Assembly (NCBI RefSeq): GCF_013387465.1
Contig: NZ_VYGV01000012.1
Location: 62,001-126,000 of the forward strand
Source of the DNA: Hydrogenophaga aromaticivorans
GTDB taxonomy: Bacteria; Pseudomonadota; Gammaproteobacteria; Burkholderiales; Burkholderiaceae_C
Direction of reading: 5' to 3'
DNA length: 64,000 nucleotides
The notes below the pieces were generated by a model. The model was not told the origin of the DNA, made no database searches, and saw nothing but the letters and a program-made list of their open reading frames with translations. Shown one piece after another: positions 15,856 to 25,759 of the stretch. The first letter of the stretch is position 1, and each line of letters begins with the position of its first letter. Position numbers and translations under genes: made by a program.

Positions 15856-16968
15856 TCAATGCATGATCACAACGTTGGTGAATCCGCCGGTGCGCTTGTC
15901 GATCGCGTCCAGCGCTTCATTGACCTGGTCGAGCGGGAACCGCTCGTGTTCGAACACGCCGAGGTCCAGCGTGCCGGCGTGGGCCATGGCAGCCATGTCT
16001 TGTCCCTCGGCCGTGGTGAACCAGAGCGAGCCGATGTACGACTTCTGCAGACACATGAGCGGGAACGGCTCCAGCGGAATCGGGTCGGCCACGCCGCCGA
16101 TGTTGATGGCCTTGCCACCGCGACGCAGCGCGTTGAAGGAATCCAGAACGGTCGCCACCGGCGCGTTGGGGCCCAGTGTCTCGATCAGTGCGTCCACGCC
16201 GTAGCCGCCGGTGGCTTCCATCACGATCTCTGCGGTCGGTCTCTCGCCCAGGGTGATCGGAACCACCCGGCGAGGATCGATCTGGTGCAGCTTTTTCAGC
16301 AACGCCTGGTTGCGGCCCGTCGCAAACACCTTGGCGGCCCCCATGGCCAGCGCCAGGATGACAGCGCCCAGGCCCAATGTTCCGGTACCACCATCAACGA
16401 GCACCGTCTGCCCGGGCGAGAACTGCGCCTTGCGCAAGGCGGAATACGACGTGCCCATGTAGCCAAAACGAGCACCCTGTTCAAAGCTGATCGAATCGGG
16501 CAGCTTGACCAGATTGGCCGCAGGCGCCGTGAGGTACTGCCCAAAACCACCATAGGGGTAGTCTTCGTAGATCTGCTGCGAACCCGGGCCAAAGCCAAAG
16601 TAGCCCTGAAAGGTGTAGGCCGTGCAGTTGATGTGATCGCCCCGCCGACAGGCCTGGCAGGTGCCGCAGGAAAGACCTGGATTCACATAGACGCGGTCAC
16701 CGGGTTTGATGTCGGAACGCACCTGGCTGCCAACCTGGCTGACGATGCCCGCCGAATCGAGGCCGTAAATGGCGGGCAGTTGGGGCAAGGGCAGGAAGGG
16801 AAACCACTGCGGGTAGTTCGTGACGACGTTGCGCAGGTTGGGCACCACGCCTGCCGCCTTGACTTCCACCAGCACATCGGTCGGACGCACCTCCGGAATG
16901 GGGATGGTGTCGATCTGAAACGGATCGCCAATCTTGTGCAGGCGGGCTGCACGCATCATCTTGGTCAT
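15856..16968 (-). CDS. Zinc-type alcohol dehydrogenase lacking the catalytic zinc ligands
   Basis: A 370-residue MDR-family protein. It keeps the structural-zinc cysteines C101, C104, C107 and C115 (GLSCGTCQACRRGDHINC) and a Rossmann loop (VDGGTGTLGLGAVIL). The usual catalytic cysteine (near residue 42, AAGVVPNL) and the GHE motif (here GLD at 69-71) are replaced. It probably keeps NAD(P)H binding without zinc-based alcohol oxidation, as in reductase-type MDR members. Start at 16968 (MTKMMRAARL) follows a TTGTCTCC/GGAGACAA ribosome-binding sequence. Gap to mhpC is 82 bp. Role may be reduction of an unsaturated or quinoid intermediate. Confidence 0.82.
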   Translation of the reverse strand: MTKMMRAARLHKIGDPFQIDTIPIPEVRPTDVLVEVKAAGVVPNLRNVVTNYPQWFPFLPLPQLPAIYGLDSAGIVSQVGSQVRSDIKPGDRVYVNPGLSCGTCQACRRGDHINCTAYTFQGYFGFGPGSQQIYEDYPYGGFGQYLTAPAANLVKLPDSISFEQGARFGYMGTSYSALRKAQFSPGQTVLVDGGTGTLGLGAVILALAMGAAKVFATGRNQALLKKLHQIDPRRVVPITLGERPTAEIVMEATGGYGVDALIETLGPNAPVATVLDSFNALRRGGKAINIGGVADPIPLEPFPLMCLQKSYIGSLWFTTAEGQDMAAMAHAGTLDLGVFEHERFPLDQVNEALDAIDKRTGGFTNVVIMH

Positions 16969-17050
16969 GTTGTCTCCTTGTGGTTGGTGATGTGACGCCA
17001 TGCGGACCAGGCATGGCGGGGGCGAGCATTGCGATGGGCCAGTGCCTGGG

Positions 17051-17911
17051 CTAGCGCGCCAGGAACTCGGTGACCATGCGGTTGAACTTGTCGGCGTGCT
17101 CCCACTGCGCCCAGTGGCCGCACTGGTTGAAGATGTGCATCTCGGCGTTGGGAATGCCCCAGATGACGCGCAGTCCAATGTCCAGGGGGACGAAGCGGTC
17201 GTCACGGCCCCAGATGACCAGCGTGGGGGCCTTGATCTCACCCAGACGGGGACCGTAGTCGGTGAACTGCTTGGGGTTCGCCTCCACGCTCTTGACGAAG
17301 TTCTCCAGATGGTCGCGTCGCGCCAGGATGTTGGCCAGGCGTTGCTGGTAGAGGTCTTCGGTGAGGCTGCTGGCATCAAAAACGAAGACGTTCATCATGC
17401 GTTTGATGTTCTCCACCGTGGGCTCACGGTAGAGCGCGCCAATGAGCTTGATGCCTTCGGTGGGCATGGGCACAAACTGGCTGGGGCCACCGGTGCCACC
17501 GCCCATGAGCACGAGCTTGTCCGTGCGCGCCGGGTTGGCCAGGGCGAACGCCACGGCGCTGTGAGCGCCCATGGAGTTGCCGATCACTTGCACTCGGTCG
17601 ATCCCCAGGCCGTCCAGCACGGCCTTGAGGCAGCGTGCATTGAGTTCGGAACGCGAGCCGGTGCTCACGATGCTGTCGCTCTTGCTCCATCCCGGGCAGT
17701 CGAGCAGGATCACCCTGCAACCCGACTGCACCATGGGTTCGATGTTGCGGTGGAAGTTGGCCCAGCCGCTGGCACCTGGGCCCGACCCGTGCAACATGAC
17801 CACGGTGCGGTCACCCTGGCCGACGTCGTTGTAGTGCAGCTTCAGAGGCTGGCCGTTTTCTTCGATGGTGATGAAGCGGCTGCTCGCCGCCTCGGTGATG
17901 GGCGTGTTCAT
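17051..17911 (-). CDS. mhpC: Meta-cleavage product hydrolase (MhpC family)
   Basis: A 286-residue alpha/beta hydrolase. Motifs: oxyanion loop [11 protein letters not shown] near 40-50, nucleophile S113 in GNSMGAHSA, acid D238 in WGRDDRF and base H266 in QCGHWAQ. These and the length match the carbon-carbon hydrolases that cut 2-hydroxy-6-oxo-nona-2,4-dienedioate (MhpC) or biphenyl/cumene analogues. The substrate specificity is not certain. It lies 55 bp after mhpE and within the operon that makes its substrate. Confidence 0.85.
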   Translation of the reverse strand: MNTPITEAASSRFITIEENGQPLKLHYNDVGQGDRTVVMLHGSGPGASGWANFHRNIEPMVQSGCRVILLDCPGWSKSDSIVSTGSRSELNARCLKAVLDGLGIDRVQVIGNSMGAHSAVAFALANPARTDKLVLMGGGTGGPSQFVPMPTEGIKLIGALYREPTVENIKRMMNVFVFDASSLTEDLYQQRLANILARRDHLENFVKSVEANPKQFTDYGPRLGEIKAPTLVIWGRDDRFVPLDIGLRVIWGIPNAEMHIFNQCGHWAQWEHADKFNRMVTEFLAR

Positions 17912-17966
17912 GGTGTGTCCGTGAGGGTGTGGATGTGGGATATCGCTGACGGCGATGGCGGCGTTT

Positions 17967-19025
17967 TCAGCCTGCCTCGCTCATCACCGGCTGGGCGTGG
18001 ATGCGCTCGTGTTCTTGCGCCTTCAGCAGGTCCAGCGCGACGTCAACGATCATGTCTTCCTGACCGCCGACCATGCGACGCTTGCCCAGCTCGACCAGGA
18101 TGTCCACTGCCTTCAGACCGTATTTCTTGGCAGCCACTTCGGAGTGGCGCAGGAAGCTGGAGTACACGCCGGCATAGCCCAGCGCCAGCGTCTCGCGGTC
18201 CACGCGTACCGGCCGGTCCTGTAGCGGGCGCACGATGTCGTCGGCTGCGTCCATCAGCTGGTAGAGATCGCAGCCGTGGTTCCAGCCCAGGCGAGCTGCC
18301 GCGGCGATGAACACCTCCAGCGGCGCGTTGCCGGCACCCGCACCCATGCCGGCCAGGCTGGCGTCCACACGGTCGCAGCCTTCTTCCACCGCCACGATGC
18401 TGTTGGCCACACCCAGGCTCAGGTTGTGGTGGGCGTGCATGCCGGTTTGTGTCTCGGGCTTGAGCACGTCTTTGAAGGCGCGGAAGCGCTCGCGCACGTC
18501 GTTCATGCTGAGCGCGCCGCCCGAGTCCACCACGTAGCAGACCGTGGCGCCGTAGCTCTCCATCAGCTTGGCCTGCTGGGCCAAGCCCTCCGGCGTCTGC
18601 ATGTGGCTCATCATCAGGAAGCCCACGGCTTCCATGCCGAGATGGCGCGCGTATTCAATGTGCTGGCGCGAGATGTCGGCTTCGGTGCAGTGGGTGGCCA
18701 CACGCACGATGCGGGCCCCCGCATCGTAGGCAGCCTTAAGGTCGTGCACGGTGCCGATGCCAGGCAACAGCAGCGTAGCGATCTTGGCGTGCTTCACCAC
18801 GCTGGCCACGGCTTCGATCCACTCGATATCGGTGTGCGCACCGAAGCCGTAGTTGAAGCTGCCGCCCTGCAGGCCGTCGCCGTGCGCCACTTCGATTGAA
18901 TCGACCTTGGCGTCGTCGAGTTCCTTGGCTATTTGCATGGCCTGCGCCACGCTGTACTGGTGGCGGATCGCGTGGCTGCCGTCGCGCAGCGTGACGTCGG
19001 AGATGTAGATCTTCTTTGTGGTCAT
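17967..19025 (-). CDS. mhpE: 4-Hydroxy-2-oxovalerate aldolase
   Basis: A 352-residue TIM-barrel aldolase. Motifs are [13 protein letters not shown] at 11-23 (metal-binding aspartate and catalytic region), [11 protein letters not shown] with the metal-binding histidines, and [18 protein letters not shown]. It splits 4-hydroxy-2-oxovalerate into pyruvate and acetaldehyde and works as a complex with the acylating aldehyde dehydrogenase, passing acetaldehyde through a tunnel. The partner gene lies 11 bp upstream, as expected. Confidence 0.95.
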   Translation of the reverse strand: MTTKKIYISDVTLRDGSHAIRHQYSVAQAMQIAKELDDAKVDSIEVAHGDGLQGGSFNYGFGAHTDIEWIEAVASVVKHAKIATLLLPGIGTVHDLKAAYDAGARIVRVATHCTEADISRQHIEYARHLGMEAVGFLMMSHMQTPEGLAQQAKLMESYGATVCYVVDSGGALSMNDVRERFRAFKDVLKPETQTGMHAHHNLSLGVANSIVAVEEGCDRVDASLAGMGAGAGNAPLEVFIAAAARLGWNHGCDLYQLMDAADDIVRPLQDRPVRVDRETLALGYAGVYSSFLRHSEVAAKKYGLKAVDILVELGKRRMVGGQEDMIVDVALDLLKAQEHERIHAQPVMSEAG

Positions 19026-19036
19026 GTGTTTCTCCT

Positions 19037-19978
19037 TCAGGCGACCACGGCGGCCAGCATGCGTGCGGCCATGTGTTCGGCAGTGCGCAGCGCGGCGCTG
19101 GTCATGATGTCGAGGTTGCCTGCATAGGCGGGCAGGTAGTGGGCAGCGCCTTCGACCTCCAGGAACACCGAGGTTTTGAGGCCGGTCAGGTTCTTACCGA
19201 CGCCCGGGATGTTCAGACCTTCGATGCGGTCAAACTGCACCTTCTGCTTGAGGCGGTAGCCGGGTACGTAGGCTTGGACGTCGGCGGCCATGCGTTCGAT
19301 CGATCCGGCAATGGCGTCCTCGCTGGCGAGCTCGCTCAGCGTGTAGACCGTGTCGCGCATGATCAGCGGCGGCTCGGCCGGGTTGAGCACAATGATGGCC
19401 TTGCCCTTGGCCGCACCGCCCACCACTTCAATGGCCTTGGAGGTGGTCTCGGTGAACTCGTCGATGTTGGCGCGCGTGCCGGGACCGGCGCTCTTGCTGG
19501 AGATGCTGGCGACGATCTCGCCGTAGTGCACCTTGGCCACGCGCGAGACCGCGGCCACCATGGGGATGGTGGCCTGGCCACCGCAGGTGACCATGTTGAC
19601 GTTGAGCGCGTCGAGGTGGTCTTCGCCGTTGACCACCGGTATGCAATAAGGGCCGATTGCCGCAGGCGTCAGGTCGATCAGGCGGATGCCAGGCTTCAGG
19701 CCGCGCAGGAAGGCGTCGTTCTGGATGTGGGCGCCGGCGCTGGTGGCATCGAACACGATGTCGATGTCGGCGAACTCGGGCATGCGGGTGAGGCCGGCCA
19801 CGCCCTCGTGGGTGGTGGCCACGCCCATGCGGGCGGCGCGGGCCAGGCCGTCGGAGGCCGCGTCGATGCCGACCATGGCGCCCATCTGGATGTGCTGGCC
19901 GTGGCGCAGGATCTTGATCATCAAGTCCGTGCCGATGTTGCCGCTGCCAACGATGGCGGCTTTGAGCTTGCGTGTCAT
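19037..19978 (-). CDS. mhpF: Acetaldehyde dehydrogenase (acylating)
   Basis: A 313-residue protein opening [23 protein letters not shown], the NAD-binding fingerprint, with the catalytic cysteine in [12 protein letters not shown]. It oxidises acetaldehyde from the aldolase to acetyl-CoA. Start at 19978 matches family length; the open frame extending upstream to 20176 is not conserved. Genes before and after are mhpD and mhpE, the canonical order. Confidence 0.95.
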   Translation of the reverse strand: MTRKLKAAIVGSGNIGTDLMIKILRHGQHIQMGAMVGIDAASDGLARAARMGVATTHEGVAGLTRMPEFADIDIVFDATSAGAHIQNDAFLRGLKPGIRLIDLTPAAIGPYCIPVVNGEDHLDALNVNMVTCGGQATIPMVAAVSRVAKVHYGEIVASISSKSAGPGTRANIDEFTETTSKAIEVVGGAAKGKAIIVLNPAEPPLIMRDTVYTLSELASEDAIAGSIERMAADVQAYVPGYRLKQKVQFDRIEGLNIPGVGKNLTGLKTSVFLEVEGAAHYLPAYAGNLDIMTSAALRTAEHMAARMLAAVVA

Positions 19979-20003
19979 GTGGTTTCCTTTGGGGTGGCGG
20001 CCG

Positions 20004-20792
20004 TCAGACTGCGGAGAAGCGCGTGCGCACCGTGCCCACGCCATCGATGCGCGCCTCGAAGCGGTCACCGGGGTTGGCGGGCACCATGGGGCCGAGCGCA
20101 CCGCTGAGCACCAGATCACCCGCGCGCAGGGGTTGTCCGAGCGAGGCCAGCTTGCGGGCGAGCCACACCGCTGCATTCAGTGGGTGACCGAGGCAGGCAG
20201 CGCCGCTGCCGCTGGACACGACCTCTTCGCCGCGCAGCATGCTCATCGTGCTGTACTTCAGATCCAGCCCGTTCAACTTGGTCGGAACCCCGCCGAGCAC
20301 CACCAGGCCGCTGGAAGCGTTGTCGGCCACGGTGTCGGTGAAACGGATGTTCCAGCCAGCGATGCGGCTGCCAACGATCTCGATGGCGGGCAACACGTAG
20401 TCGGTGGCGGAGATGAGGTCTACCAGCGTGGTATCGGCTTCAGGCAAATCGCGCCCGAGCACCAGGGCCACCTCGGCCTCCACCTTGGGTTGCAGGGTAC
20501 GAACCATCGGGATTTCTTCGTCGTCGCCGTACACCATGTCGGCGAACAGGGTGCCGAAATCGGGCTGGTCCACGCCCAGCTGCTTCTGGACTGCGAGGGA
20601 TGTCAGGCCGATCTTGCGACCCACAATACGGCGCCCTTGGGCAACTGCGTGGCGAACGTTGGCCATCTGGATGGCATAGGCCATGTGGCCTTGTGGGTCA
20701 GCGCCAATTTCATCGCGCAGAGGTGGGATCGGTTCGTTGCGTGATTCGGCTGTGCGCAAGCGCTCAGCCCACGCGTCAATGCGGGGGTCCAT
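20004..20792 (-). CDS. mhpD: 2-Keto-4-pentenoate hydratase
   Basis: A 262-residue protein of the fumarylacetoacetate-hydrolase-like hydratase group. Motifs include [33 protein letters not shown] and [12 protein letters not shown] with the metal-binding acidic residues, then the [14 protein letters not shown] segment. It adds water to 2-hydroxypenta-2,4-dienoate to give 4-hydroxy-2-oxovalerate. Start at 20792 ([12 protein letters not shown]) follows a GGAAT-type site and fits the family; 10 bp separate it from mhpB. Confidence 0.93.
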   Translation of the reverse strand: MDPRIDAWAERLRTAESRNEPIPPLRDEIGADPQGHMAYAIQMANVRHAVAQGRRIVGRKIGLTSLAVQKQLGVDQPDFGTLFADMVYGDDEEIPMVRTLQPKVEAEVALVLGRDLPEADTTLVDLISATDYVLPAIEIVGSRIAGWNIRFTDTVADNASSGLVVLGGVPTKLNGLDLKYSTMSMLRGEEVVSSGSGAACLGHPLNAAVWLARKLASLGQPLRAGDLVLSGALGPMVPANPGDRFEARIDGVGTVRTRFSAV

Positions 20793-20802
20793 GGAGATTC
20801 CT

Positions 20803-21756
20803 TTAAAGGGTGGGCTCAAGCCACATGACACCGAAGCCGGCGATGTACTCGGGGATGGCCTGGTAGTGCCGCTGGATGCAGCGAGGCGTACCCAGACCGG
20901 GCAAGGCGCTGCGTGCAACCAGCCAGCTCTTGGACTCGTGGGCCGAACGGCCGCCTTCCTGGGCGATCGAGTCTTCCGTCATCGCGCACAAGGCGTCCAG
21001 CGCGGTGCTGTCACCGGCCAGTGCGTCCATCCAGCGTTGATCCCACGCCGGGTTGAGTGCTTTCATGGCGCTCTGCCCCGAGGCGAGTGCCATGCCAGCG
21101 GCCATCACGCGCTGCGTCTTGGCCTCGCGTTCTGCTGCGGTGGGGTTCTGGCGCAGGGTGATGCGGTCGCGAACAGCGGGGTCCGGGTCCGACAACATGG
21201 GCACGGGTGGCTCGTGTGAGAGCCCGCCTGAGCCTATGAACAAGGTGCGGCGCTTTTCTCCCTGCATGAAACGTCCGATGGCCTCACCCAGCGCGCGGCA
21301 ACGGCGCAGGCGGGGAATGCCGGGCGGTGCCACCGCATTGAGAAAGACGGGAATCACCGGTGGCGTCTCCAGACCGCCCCACAGCAGTTGCAGAGGTTGC
21401 GCGAAACCGTGGTCCACCTGCATGCGGCGCGACAGGGCAACATCGAAGTCCGCTTCCATCAGCGAATGCACCAGGGCTTCTGCCGCAGTGGCATCGACGT
21501 TCAGGTCACCCGGCGGCGTCAGGTAGTCGCCCACCGAGTGCGCTTGCGTGCCTACGCAGAAAGGCGGCATCAGTTCATTGAAGAACCCGTTGTAGTGATC
21601 GGGCGCGACCAGCACGATCAGCTCGGGCTTGAACGCCAGCGCCTGCTCGCGCGCAGCGGCGATAGCGCCTTGGAGTTCACGCTCCACCGCCGGGCTGATG
21701 GGGTTGAGGCCCATCAGCGGTGTGTGGGACATGCCCAGGAAGGCCCGGGCGCTCAC
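20803..21756 (-). CDS. mhpB: Extradiol dioxygenase, MhpB/LigB class
   Basis: A 317-residue class III extradiol dioxygenase. [51 protein letters not shown] and [14 protein letters not shown] correspond to MhpB, with its iron-ligand histidines and glutamate and the acid/base histidine pair. It opens the catechol ring at the meta position. I chose the GTG start at 21756, which overlaps the hydroxylase stop by 4 bp and gives MhpB length; the frame upstream of it is antisense to the hydroxylase. Side-chain preference (propionate or other) is not decided by sequence. Confidence 0.88.
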   Translation of the reverse strand: MSARAFLGMSHTPLMGLNPISPAVERELQGAIAAAREQALAFKPELIVLVAPDHYNGFFNELMPPFCVGTQAHSVGDYLTPPGDLNVDATAAEALVHSLMEADFDVALSRRMQVDHGFAQPLQLLWGGLETPPVIPVFLNAVAPPGIPRLRRCRALGEAIGRFMQGEKRRTLFIGSGGLSHEPPVPMLSDPDPAVRDRITLRQNPTAAEREAKTQRVMAAGMALASGQSAMKALNPAWDQRWMDALAGDSTALDALCAMTEDSIAQEGGRSAHESKSWLVARSALPGLGTPRCIQRHYQAIPEYIAGFGVMWLEPTL

Positions 21757-23513
21757 GCGATCTCCAGCGACTTGGCCAGTACGGCCGTCAAGGCCTTCTC
21801 CAACGCATGCCACGCGTCGTTGGTATTGGCGACACCGATGAAGTGCCGCCATGCGACCACCCCATCCGGACGGACCAGCAACGCGCCGGCTTCCTCGATC
21901 TCGCGCACCGCTTGCCAGTCGCAATAGACATCTTGCGCACCCGCTGCGCCGATGACCAGCGTGTCCAGGTACGGAAGCCCAAGGGACTTGGCACCTTTGA
22001 CCCAGGCGTGACCCGCGATGCCGGTCACCAATGTGAAGCGACCTTTGCCCACCAGATCCAGGGTGGACACGCGGCGACCATCGACACCGATCAGCCAGGC
22101 GTGCGGAATCTTGGCACCCGGGCGCGTCGTGGCCTGCAGGTACAGCTGTGGGTCGCGCTTCCACACCTCTTCTCCAGCCTGCGGATCGGAGACCACAGCG
22201 CCCGACACGCAGCGCTGGTTCAGCTCAACCCCCTGAGCGTTGAACTCGTAGTTCTTGAGCTCCAGTGCCTTGGCCATGGCCTCTCGGCGTGCGACCCCCT
22301 CGGGACCTGGATCGGCCAGTTTGGTGAGGCCTGTGGCCACTGGATCCGCTGCAGTTTTGTCACGGAAGCACTCGTTGAGTGGGCCGTAGTCCACGCGGGA
22401 CTGGTTCGCGCGTTTCACGATCTGCTCGCCCACAGGTGCCCGCTCCAGCGAGTAGGAGTCCAGCAGTTGCTCGCCAGCGTGGCCCTTGACCACATAGGCC
22501 AACTTCCAGGCCAGGTTGAAGGCGTCCTGCATACAGGTGTTCGATCCCAGGCCGCTCGACGGCGGGTGGCGGTGCACGGCGTCGCCACCGCAGAACACGC
22601 GTCCCTTGGAGTACACCGGTGCATAGGCTTGGTTGACGTGCCACACCGATGTGGTCTCGATTTCGATATCGAGATTTGGATCACCGACCAGAAGTCGGAC
22701 CTTCTTCAGCACCTCTTCGGGCGAAAAGTCCGGCTCGCCCTTCTCCATGTCAAATCCCCAGCCAGCGATCCACTTGTTCCAGGGATCGATGGCACGCAGC
22801 AGGCCCATGCCGATCTCACCAAAAGCGGCGTTAGAGGTGACGATCCAGTACAGGATGCTGGGTCGATGGGCCACATAGCGCGTCAGGTCGGCGCGGAACA
22901 GCACGTACGCCGTTCCTGCGCGGGCCAACTGGCCCTCGACCTTGAGGCCAGCGTCATCCATGACTTTCGAGCGAGCACCGTCCGCCCCCACCAGGTAGCG
23001 TGCGCGCACCTGACGCTCCTGACCGGTCATCACGTCGCGCAGCAAGACCGTGACCCCCGTGGCGTCCTGCTCATGGCTGAGGTACTCGGTGTTGAAAGAC
23101 AGCACCGCACCTTGAGCCGCTGCGTGCTTGACCAGGATCGGCTCCATCTTGTCCTGCGGGATGTCGAGCATCGTGCAGGGACTGCCTTGCAGGTAGTCAC
23201 CGATGCGCTTGTCACCCGTGCCCCAGGTTCGCAACCGCGCAATCTCCGGTCCGGCCAGGCTGGTGGTGAACAGGGTGTCGCCCATCCATTCCCAGGGCGT
23301 GGCTTCGCGTCGCGTGTCCGCTTCCACACCGAGATCGCGCAGCACTTCGACCGCGCGCTGGTTGGTGATGTGGGCGCGCGGGGTATTGGCGGTCCAGTTG
23401 TAGCGGTTCACCATCTGAACGCGCACGCCGTATCGGGCCAGGGCGAGTGCGGTGGTGGCGCCCATCGGGCCGGACCCGATGACGAGGACGTCGGTTTCTT
23501 CCATGGGTTTCAT
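21753..23513 (-). CDS. FAD-dependent phenol hydroxylase, TfdB-like
   Basis: A 586-residue class A flavin monooxygenase with GSGPMGATTALALARYG (FAD GxGxxG), a YLVGADGARSKV segment with DG motif, and RVFCGGDAVHRHPPSSGLGSNTCMQDAFNLAWKL (FAD/GD). NRYNWTANTPRAHITNQRAVE and the C-terminal thioredoxin-like domain resemble TfdB (2,4-dichlorophenol 6-monooxygenase) more than MhpA, which has a quite different opening. Start at 23513 is chosen because GGAGG lies five bases upstream. It occupies the position of MhpA in the operon and overlaps the dioxygenase gene by 4 bp. Confidence 0.85.
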   Translation of the reverse strand: MKPMEETDVLVIGSGPMGATTALALARYGVRVQMVNRYNWTANTPRAHITNQRAVEVLRDLGVEADTRREATPWEWMGDTLFTTSLAGPEIARLRTWGTGDKRIGDYLQGSPCTMLDIPQDKMEPILVKHAAAQGAVLSFNTEYLSHEQDATGVTVLLRDVMTGQERQVRARYLVGADGARSKVMDDAGLKVEGQLARAGTAYVLFRADLTRYVAHRPSILYWIVTSNAAFGEIGMGLLRAIDPWNKWIAGWGFDMEKGEPDFSPEEVLKKVRLLVGDPNLDIEIETTSVWHVNQAYAPVYSKGRVFCGGDAVHRHPPSSGLGSNTCMQDAFNLAWKLAYVVKGHAGEQLLDSYSLERAPVGEQIVKRANQSRVDYGPLNECFRDKTAADPVATGLTKLADPGPEGVARREAMAKALELKNYEFNAQGVELNQRCVSGAVVSDPQAGEEVWKRDPQLYLQATTRPGAKIPHAWLIGVDGRRVSTLDLVGKGRFTLVTGIAGHAWVKGAKSLGLPYLDTLVIGAAGAQDVYCDWQAVREIEEAGALLVRPDGVVAWRHFIGVANTNDAWHALEKALTAVLAKSLEIA

Positions 23514-23529
23514 TGAGGCCTCCAAAGGT

Positions 23530-24525
23530 TTACTTGACGGTGGCTTGAATCACCGTTCCATACGCGTCGATATCGCGCAGCAGCCGTGCAGACAGTTCGC
23601 TGGGTTCGGCGGGGTACGGGTCGCCCGAAGTGATCATCTTTTCGCGCATGGCCGGCAGGCGCAGTGCAGCGTTGATCTCGCGCGAGAGGCGATCCACCAC
23701 GGGTTGTGGGGTGCCCGCAGGTGCCACGAAGTACAGGTAGTTGGCGATGCTCAGGCCGGGGTAACCCGCCTCGGCCAGGGTCGGCACATCGGGCAGCATG
23801 GGGTGGCGCTGGGCGCCCAGTGTGGCCAGGGCCACCAGCTTGCCCGCCCGGATGTGCTGTGCGGCGTAGTGAACCGGCATCACCATGGTGTCAATCTGCC
23901 CGGCCAGCAGGTCGGTCGCCGCTGGCGCTAGACCCTTGTACGGAACATCGACAAAGGCGCCCTTTGTCAGGTTGTTCAGCTGGTGCATGTGGATGGACCA
24001 GGGACTTCCGGTTCCCATCGTGCCGAAGTTCGTACCTGGCGCCTTGGTGGACATGGCCACAAGATCCTTGACGCTGCGCGCAGAGACCTTGGGGTTGACC
24101 ACCAGGACCAGAGGCACCTGGATCATCCCGGCCACCGGCACAAAGTTGCGCACAGCGTCATAGGGCACCTTGGCGCCCAGAATGTCGGCCGACTTGGGCA
24201 GCTTGGCCATCGCATGGTTGATGGCGTGCGAGTCGGACACCACACCCAGCGTGTAGCCGTCGGCGGGTGCGCGTGAAACGGCTTCGGTCCCGATGATCGA
24301 CGACGCACCGGGGCGGTTGTCGATGATCACCGTCTGCTTGATGTTGGTGGACACGATCTCGGCAATCGCCCGAGCAGCCGAGTCGGCGTTACCGCCCGCT
24401 GGATACGGAACAATGATCCTGAGGGGTTGGCGTGCTGGCCACTCTTGCGCCATAGCGGGTTGGCCCATGGCCATACCCAGGCCAAGTGCAGCCAAAGAAA
24501 TGAGTTCGCGACGGTTGATCGACAT
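23530..24525 (-). CDS. Tripartite tricarboxylate transporter receptor (TctC/Bug family), copy 2
   Basis: A 331-residue Bug-family receptor. Its leader (SINRRELISLAALGLGMAMGQPAMAQ) has a twin-arginine-like N-region with only a partial match, then PLRIIVPYPAGGNADSAARAIAEIV and IDNRPGASS. First gene of the twelve-gene operon, 16 bp before the hydroxylase gene. It is distinct in sequence from the second receptor near the operon end, which suggests different ligands. No cognate TctA/TctB genes are in the window. Confidence 0.9.
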   Translation of the reverse strand: MSINRRELISLAALGLGMAMGQPAMAQEWPARQPLRIIVPYPAGGNADSAARAIAEIVSTNIKQTVIIDNRPGASSIIGTEAVSRAPADGYTLGVVSDSHAINHAMAKLPKSADILGAKVPYDAVRNFVPVAGMIQVPLVLVVNPKVSARSVKDLVAMSTKAPGTNFGTMGTGSPWSIHMHQLNNLTKGAFVDVPYKGLAPAATDLLAGQIDTMVMPVHYAAQHIRAGKLVALATLGAQRHPMLPDVPTLAEAGYPGLSIANYLYFVAPAGTPQPVVDRLSREINAALRLPAMREKMITSGDPYPAEPSELSARLLRDIDAYGTVIQATVK

Positions 24526-24616
24526 GTTGTCTCCTGGACGTTTGGAATTGATCGCTTTCTGCAGTTGCTTCTGCAGTGCGACGCAGTGTCTTGGAGCTGT
24601 CGATCCGCGTATAGTC

Positions 24617-24633
24617 TGTGCACAGAGTGCACC
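24617..24633. promoter_or_regulatory. MhpR-like operator overlapping the regulator's translation start region
   Basis: Read on the minus strand, this 17-base site is GGTGCACTCTGTGCACA, agreeing at 14 of 17 positions with the Escherichia coli MhpR site GGTGCACCTGGTGCACA as I recall it. Two GTGCAC half-sites are separated by three bases. It ends directly at the regulator ATG (24634) and lies about 92 bp upstream of the operon's first gene. It could serve both autoregulation and operon activation. Confidence 0.7.
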
Positions 24634-25452
24634 ATGAAGAATTTCGCCCCCATTGCAGAAGACGCCACCACGTACCGGGAAGTCCGCGGTCTGACCCGAG
24701 GGTTGGCGGTGCTGCGCGCACTCAACGAAATGCCTGGCGGTGTGGGCAGCGTGACCGACCTTGCGCGGCACACCGGTATCCATCGCACCACGGTCAAACG
24801 TCTGCTGGAAACCTTGCGGGGGGAGGGATTTGTCCATCAAAAGGACGAAGGCACCTTCTATTCACTCGGCTTTGAAGTACGGCGCCTGTCAGAAGGCTAT
24901 GTGGCGGTGGACTGGATCGACCAGGTCGCCGCGCCCGCCATGAAAGACCACTTGCGCGCACTGTCATGGCCGAGCGATCTGGCCACGCCCGATGGGGGCT
25001 TCATGATCGTGCGGGAATCGACCCACCGCGCCAGCCTGCTGTCGCAACACCGGGCCACGATTGGTATCCGCATTCCCATGCTGGTGTCTTCACTGGGCCG
25101 TGCCTGGCTCAGTTGGTGCGACGTGGAAGAACGAGAGGCCACCCTGGCCTTGCTGCGCGCCAGAACGGATGCGATCGGTGTGTTGGCGCGCGATGGGGAC
25201 TACGTGAAACGGATCATCCGAGAGACGAGAAAGCGCGGCTATTCGATGAACCGGGGGGAATGGGCGTCGGAAGCCAGCGTTGTCGCCATCGGCTTCCCGA
25301 TACTCGTAGGCCACCACGCCATCGGGGCCATCAATCTCGTTCTTCAGCAAAACGCGGTGTCAGATCGGGAGATCGCTACGCGCTACGTGCCACGGCTGCG
25401 GGCGCTCTCAAACGAGATTTCTGCGGGGGTGGCCGGCTCGGTTCGAGGATGA
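24634..25452 (+). CDS. mhpR: IclR-family regulator, MhpR-like
   Basis: A 272-residue regulator. The N-terminal winged HTH (RALNEMPGGVGSVTDLARHTGIHRTTVKRLLETLRGEGFVHQ) and the C-terminal ligand domain are IclR type, and the GLTRGLAVLRALN lead-in resembles MhpR. It is divergent from the mhp-like operon with a 108-bp gap holding a matching operator. It would be expected to activate the operon when the phenolic inducer is present. Upstream codons in frame are open but the ATG at 24634 is directly after the operator and gives the right length. Confidence 0.88.
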   Translation: MKNFAPIAEDATTYREVRGLTRGLAVLRALNEMPGGVGSVTDLARHTGIHRTTVKRLLETLRGEGFVHQKDEGTFYSLGFEVRRLSEGYVAVDWIDQVAAPAMKDHLRALSWPSDLATPDGGFMIVRESTHRASLLSQHRATIGIRIPMLVSSLGRAWLSWCDVEEREATLALLRARTDAIGVLARDGDYVKRIIRETRKRGYSMNRGEWASEASVVAIGFPILVGHHAIGAINLVLQQNAVSDREIATRYVPRLRALSNEISAGVAGSVRG

Positions 25453-25759
25453 CCATAGCGCAGTTAGGGATAACGGGTTAACCCTTGCTTTTCACGTCAT
25501 TGCCAAGCTGTCCATGTAATTGAGGGACAACAGACAGCAGTGGCAGCAGGTTCGTCCTGCCACTTCAACCGACATTGTTTAGCTGAGGTCATCGGTTCGG
25601 CAAAGCCAATCGGCCGGTTCTGGCCGAATGCGCATGGTTGGCCGCCGCGCTCAAGCGCAGTCCACGGACTCGGGTGACTGAGATTTTCAGACTTGACTCT
25701 GCGCGAGATGCCGGTGTCAAGCGCATGCTCTGGGACCCTCAACTCGATGGGAGACCATC
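25453..25759. other. Gap before the orphan recombinase
   Basis: No gene is supported. It contains a 10-bp palindrome GGGTTAACCC at 25475-25484, a TCGGCC-N6-GGCCGA palindrome at 25610-25627, and a TTGAC...GTCAA inverted pair around 25694-25721 just upstream of the recombinase gene, which could be part of its crossover region. Confidence 0.4.
25610..25627. repeat. Short palindrome TCGGCC-N6-GGCCGA
   Basis: A perfect 6-bp inverted repeat with a six-base loop. A near copy lies at 29679-29696 (TTGGCC-N6-GGCCGA) in the same orientation, so the two sit on either side of the recombinase/hydrolase/AraC segment. The copies share the core but not the wider flank. Confidence 0.4.
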
